The notes under the pieces are model-generated. The model saw nothing but the letters and a program-made list of their open reading frames with translations, ran no database searches and had not been told where the DNA came from. A stretch of 8,876 nt of DNA from the NCBI GenBank assembly GCA_011056825.1, contig DSBH01000152.1:1-8876 (forward strand). The letters are read 5' to 3'. The position numbers and the translations under genes were made by a program. Each line of letters opens with the position of its first letter. The stretch's first letter is position 1. The DNA is from Deltaproteobacteria bacterium. GTDB lineage: Bacteria; Desulfobacterota; Syntrophia; Syntrophales; UBA2210. Shown here piece after piece: positions 6,687 to 8,876 of this stretch.

Positions 6687-7064
6687 TCAGCCGAAAAAGA
6701 TTCTCGTGAAAGGGTTCGCGAACAGCAGCACGAGGGACACGACGAGGGCGTAAATGGCGACGGATTCGCCCATGGCCATACCGACGAGCATCGTGATGAG
6801 GATTTTTCCCTGGACGCCGGGATTCCTTCCAACGGCGCTACAGGCGCCACTTGCCGCGTTACCGATACCGAGACCCGACCCGATGGCGCCGAACCCGATG
6901 GCTATGCCCGCCGCAAGCATGGCGCCGACGGCGACGATGGCCTTGGTGTAAGGTGCACCGTCCGACGGCAATATATCGGCCGCGAAAGCGACGGGTGATG
7001 TTGCCATCACGAGAATCACTGCTGCCGCCAATCCAAAGAACAGTTTCTGATGGTTGCGTTTCAT
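6687..7064 (-). CDS. atpE: F-type ATP synthase subunit c, with N-terminal leader
   Basis: Proteolipid of 125 aa. Residues 1-29 look like a cleavable signal (MKRNHQKLFFGLAAAVILVM..., likely cut near AFA-AD). Then come helix 1 (about 41-72) with the glycine-rich GSGLGIGNAASG (62-73), the polar loop GRNP (79-82), and helix 2 (88-115) with the ion-carrying Glu100 in MGESVAIYALVV, ending in FANPF. This is the rotating c-ring subunit of F0. Compared with the Ilyobacter Na+ site (Gln32, Val63, Glu65, Ser66, Thr67, Tyr70), Glu100, Ser101 and Tyr105 are kept but the Gln position is Ile67, so H+ use seems more likely. Mature c is about 80-95 aa; the leader explains the extra length. The reading frame is open further upstream to 7229, but ATG 7064 has AAGGAGAT just before it and the promoter lies inside the extension. 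No other ATP synthase gene is in the window; a dCache sensor follows. Confidence 0.92.
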   Translation of the reverse strand: MKRNHQKLFFGLAAAVILVMATSPVAFAADILPSDGAPYTKAIVAVGAMLAAGIAIGFGAIGSGLGIGNAASGACSAVGRNPGVQGKILITMLVGMAMGESVAIYALVVSLVLLFANPFTRIFFG

Positions 7065-7098
7065 TCCTGTATCTCCTTTCTTTCTCCCATGCAGGTTT

Positions 7099-7127
7099 TT
7101 TATATGGTCGTGGGTTACCCGCTTCAA
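7099..7127 (-). promoter_or_regulatory. Promoter for the c-subunit/dCache unit
   Basis: On the minus strand TTGAAG (7127-7122) and TATAAA (7104-7099) are separated by exactly 17 bases, a good sigma-70-type match (four and five of six positions). The start would fall near 7092, giving a leader of about 28 bases with the ribosome site AAGGAGAT at 7079-7072. The spacer contains the dyad GGGT-T-ACCC (7112-7120), and a seven-pair stem (7135-7141 with 7148-7154, one G/T) sits just upstream; either could be a regulator site. Confidence 0.55.
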
Positions 7128-7368
7128 AGGAAGCATACACGATTCACCGTGTGTCGTCCAGTTGAGCAAAGTACATGCCAGGTTGCCGTCACAAAACCAG
7201 AATGGATTGATAATGAATAATATCGGCACATTGAAGAAAGACGGGGCGGCTGCTGTCTGGTGGAATGGAGTATACGCCGTTGAACATAACTTTCAATAAA
7301 GAAGTGCTGATTGAACAAAAAGTGAAACCGGTATAGCCGGAACGCATTGAGGCGTACGGTGTTTGCCG

Positions 7369-7387
7369 TATCAAATTTTATTTGATA
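7369..7387. repeat. Perfect 19-bp palindrome, operator-like
   Basis: TATCAAAT-TTT-ATTTGATA has perfect 8-bp arms and a 3-base centre. It sits between TTGCCG (7363-7368) and GATAAT (7384-7389, overlapping the right arm), a possible promoter pointing toward 7548 with a short 15-base spacer. This placement would suit a repressor operator. As RNA the 3-base loop makes a weak, AT-only-type hairpin, so a DNA-binding site is the likelier reading. Confidence 0.5.
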
Positions 7388-7444
7388 ATTAAAGACGGGA
7401 CTTGTATGTAAGAGCGACACGTGAAAAGTATGAAAAATCAATGA

Positions 7445-7518
7445 GAGCCGGGCTCCGCTGTCGGGTCGGAGGAGACCGCCGGTCATCTCGAGATTTCCGT
7501 TGCGAGCAACAGGCGGAA
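7445..7518. repeat. Cluster of short perfect dyads upstream of the 59-aa gene
   Basis: Within 74 bases there are four perfect dyads: GAGCC-G-GGCTC (7445-7455), GACCG-C-CGGTC (7474-7484), ATCTCGAGAT (7485-7494) and GTTGC-GA-GCAAC (7499-7510). The last is extended by TTCC (7495-7498) pairing with GGAA (7515-7518) across a bulge. CTCCG (7453-7457) can also pair with CGGAG (7467-7471). The region ends 18 bases before the GAAGG ribosome site, so it may be a structured 5' leader or a set of protein sites. Confidence 0.4.
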
Positions 7519-7547
7519 GCCGGTTCTGTCGCACTGAAGGTACTATA

Positions 7548-7727
7548 ATGAGGGAAGTTCTTTCCCTGGCCACCTATCTTGTTGTTTGGCTTCTCTGCGA
7601 CCTGGTTATCGGGTTCGAAAGCGGGTTCGTCTCGCTTATGATTTCTCTCGGCGCCGCCATCGGGATTTTTTTTCTCATAGCAGTGAAAGACAAGAGTATC
7701 AACGATGATGACGATGATGATTTGTGA
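7548..7727 (+). CDS. Small two-helix membrane protein with poly-Asp C-terminus
   Basis: Hypothetical protein of 59 aa, not assigned to any family I know. Helix 1 spans about residues 5-22 (LSLATYLVVWLLCDLVIG) and helix 2 about 27-46 (FVSLMISLGAAIGIFFLIAV). A short basic stretch VKDKS is followed by INDDDDDDL. With so short a loop between helices (FESG), both ends should face the same side, probably the cytoplasm. The start ATG is supported by GAAGG (7536-7540) seven bases upstream. The next gene starts 35 bases after its stop on the same strand, so the two are likely in one operon. It is about the size of AtpI/AtpZ-type ATP synthase accessory proteins and lies near a c-subunit gene, but I see no sequence motif of those families. 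The acidic tail resembles that of the dCache protein encoded at 5322-6626. Confidence 0.7.
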   Translation: MREVLSLATYLVVWLLCDLVIGFESGFVSLMISLGAAIGIFFLIAVKDKSINDDDDDDL

Positions 7728-7762
7728 TCAGGTCGTCTTTATGAAGCGATGAGAGTGTGATC

Positions 7763-8876
7763 GTGATAAAACTTCGTTCCCGTTTCAAACCCTTCGACAT
7801 GCAGGTATCCGTGGCGATAGCCACGTTGTCGCTCGTGTTCCTGATTCTTCTTATGGCGTATGCGGTCAAACACGCCAGGGAGCAGGATCGGGTACGACAA
7901 TTCGCGGAACGGCACACGGCTATTGCCTGCACCGTCGCAGCCGGTATCGAGGATACGATAAACGGGGTGCGTGAGCAATTGTCAATTTTTTCACGTTTTG
8001 CGGTGACGAACAGTGAAGACCAGGCGTTCCTGGAAGAAAGCATGCGGTTTCTCCTTGAAAGCACGCTGAGTCCGGTACGAGCGATTGGAATGGTGGACGC
8101 CGAGGGGGATGTACTCGCGCTGTGGCCGGCCTTCCAGACGGATAACGGGAGCGGCGGGAATGAATGGGTCCGGTATTTTCGGGATCCCGCTATATGTGGA
8201 AAGGTTGTCGACAGTTCTCTCATCCGATTCAAGAAAACCGGCGGGGACGCTGTGGGATATGCCGAGTCGGCCATCGGTATCCGCATCCCCCGGTACAATG
8301 AATACGGTCACTGTCAGGGGGCCCTTTTGGCGCTTCTCTCGCTGAATGCTCTTCTTGACCGTTATACCGGACCCCTGAGATTGGGAAAATCAACGGAGAA
8401 CTGGCTTTTCGCGCGGGACGGCACGATCATGGTCCACGCGAATCCCTATGTCATAGGCCAGGAAGCGGAAATCCTGATCGAAGGAACGGCGGAGAAGTCC
8501 CGATGGCGGGAATTTCTCATGTCCGATGAAGGCAGTTGGGACGAATTCACCATTCAGGATTGCCGAGGCGAACTGATACAGGTGATTGTCGCCGTGGCGC
8601 CTATCAAAGTCGGGGATGACCGGTTGACCATCGCCCTTGTCACGCCCTACAGCGTGGTGGTCGAACTCATGCACAAGGTGTTTTTTAATATCACCGTCGG
8701 CGCCGTGGGATTGATCATTCTTCTTGTCGTGGCGGGACTTTCCGTTGGCGTTGTCGTGACGCGTCAGATGAGGTGGGAAGAAACAAAAAAGCGGCTTCAG
8801 GAACGCGAAGAGTGGCAGAGCCAGCTGGTCAGAGAAAAGAAAACCGTGGAGGGTATAATCGAGGGCTCGCCCATTC
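7763..8876 (+). CDS. Cache-domain membrane sensor with PAS start, C-terminus cut off (probable sensor kinase)
   Basis: The first 371 codons of a protein that runs off the right edge. Helix 1 is at about 15-35 (VSVAIATLSLVFLILLMAYAV), a periplasmic region spans about 37-305, and helix 2 lies at about 307-333. A charged helical linker follows (RWEETKKRLQEREEWQSQLV, 337-356), then KTVEGIIEGSPI, the usual opening of a PAS domain. The periplasmic part reads as a PDC/Cache domain: AIGMVDAEGDVLALWP (107-122), ALLALLSLNALLDRY (187-201), ENWLFARDGTIMVHANP (212-228) and TIALVTPYSVVV (289-300). No HAMP is seen. The missing output could be a histidine kinase, diguanylate cyclase or phosphatase; a kinase is the most common for this layout. 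The frame is closed upstream by TGA at 7742-7744. GTG 7763 is chosen because GAGAG (7751-7755) lies seven bases before it; GTG 7757 is the alternative. It sits 35 bases after the small acidic-tailed gene. Confidence 0.8.
   Translation, partial: MIKLRSRFKPFDMQVSVAIATLSLVFLILLMAYAVKHAREQDRVRQFAERHTAIACTVAAGIEDTINGVREQLSIFSRFAVTNSEDQAFLEESMRFLLESTLSPVRAIGMVDAEGDVLALWPAFQTDNGSGGNEWVRYFRDPAICGKVVDSSLIRFKKTGGDAVGYAESAIGIRIPRYNEYGHCQGALLALLSLNALLDRYTGPLRLGKSTENWLFARDGTIMVHANPYVIGQEAEILIEGTAEKSRWREFLMSDEGSWDEFTIQDCRGELIQVIVAVAPIKVGDDRLTIALVTPYSVVVELMHKVFFNITVGAVGLIILLVVAGLSVGVVVTRQMRWEETKKRLQEREEWQSQLVREKKTVEGIIEGSPI

Larger units (their letters stand above)
7128..7547. other. Long divergent intergenic region
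   Basis: About 420 bases lie between the c-subunit promoter and the small membrane-protein gene. No recognisable coding sequence was found on either strand; the open frames here lack ribosome sites and family resemblance. The stretch is AT-rich from about 7200 to 7440 and GC-rich from 7445 to 7530. It holds a perfect palindrome (7369-7387) and a cluster of short dyads (7445-7518), listed separately. No riboswitch class that I know could be matched. Confidence 0.6.

Noticed and set aside
7065..7229. N-terminal extension of the c subunit to 180 aa
   Set aside because: The extension contains the likely promoter and has no ribosome site; ATG 7064 has AAGGAGAT and starts a normal signal sequence.
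7230..7547. Cyclic-di-GMP or other known riboswitch in the long intergenic region
   Set aside because: I could not match any conserved core of known classes, and the dyads do not form a recognised aptamer layout.
7699..8298. 199-aa open frame on the minus strand
   Set aside because: It is antisense to the Cache sensor and the 59-aa gene, Ser/Arg/Thr-rich with no domain features.

Overview
The window looks like chromosomal DNA of a Gram-negative anaerobe, most likely a member of the Desulfobacterota (former Deltaproteobacteria: Syntrophales, Desulfobacterales and relatives). This is inferred from the moderate GC content, the large soluble multi-PAS hybrid kinase with a GGIAHNFNN-type H-box, the Cache-type membrane sensors, the NDP-forming acyl-CoA synthetase, and an F-type ATP synthase c subunit made with an N-terminal leader. 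No rRNA, tRNA, CRISPR array, insertion sequence or phage gene is visible.

Layout. (1) 1-193, minus: the N-terminus of an NDP-forming acyl-CoA synthetase (CoA-binding domain), cut by the window edge. (2) 194-445: a divergent control region with a candidate promoter each way and a 28-codon leader ORF whose stop overlaps the next start (ATGA). (3) 446-2248, plus: a 600-aa DASS/SLC13-type permease with two RCK_C (TrkA_C) domains in its central cytoplasmic loop, followed by two overlapping, mutually exclusive hairpins. (4) 2419-5221, plus: a soluble hybrid histidine kinase (GAF, three PAS, HisKA, HATPase, receiver). Its receiver is split by a frameshift just after the phospho-acceptor Asp. A strong bidirectional terminator (5263-5304) separates it from the next, convergent unit. 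(5) 7064-5322, minus: a two-gene unit encoding an F0 c subunit and, 60 bases downstream, a membrane-anchored dCache sensor. The sensor has no output domain and ends in DYDDDDD. (6) 7065-7547: a long divergent intergenic region with a good promoter for the c-subunit unit, a perfect 19-bp palindrome and a cluster of short dyads. (7) 7548-8876, plus: a 59-aa two-helix membrane protein ending in DDDDDDL, then the start of a Cache-containing membrane sensor with a PAS domain beginning at the window edge (probably a kinase).

The part most worth attention is 5322-8876. A solitary c-subunit gene shares a transcription unit with a sensor lacking an output domain. Divergently, a tiny acidic-tailed membrane protein precedes a second Cache sensor. 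Two of these unrelated membrane proteins have cytoplasmic poly-Asp C-termini, which suggests, without proving it, that they act together in one membrane sensory module.
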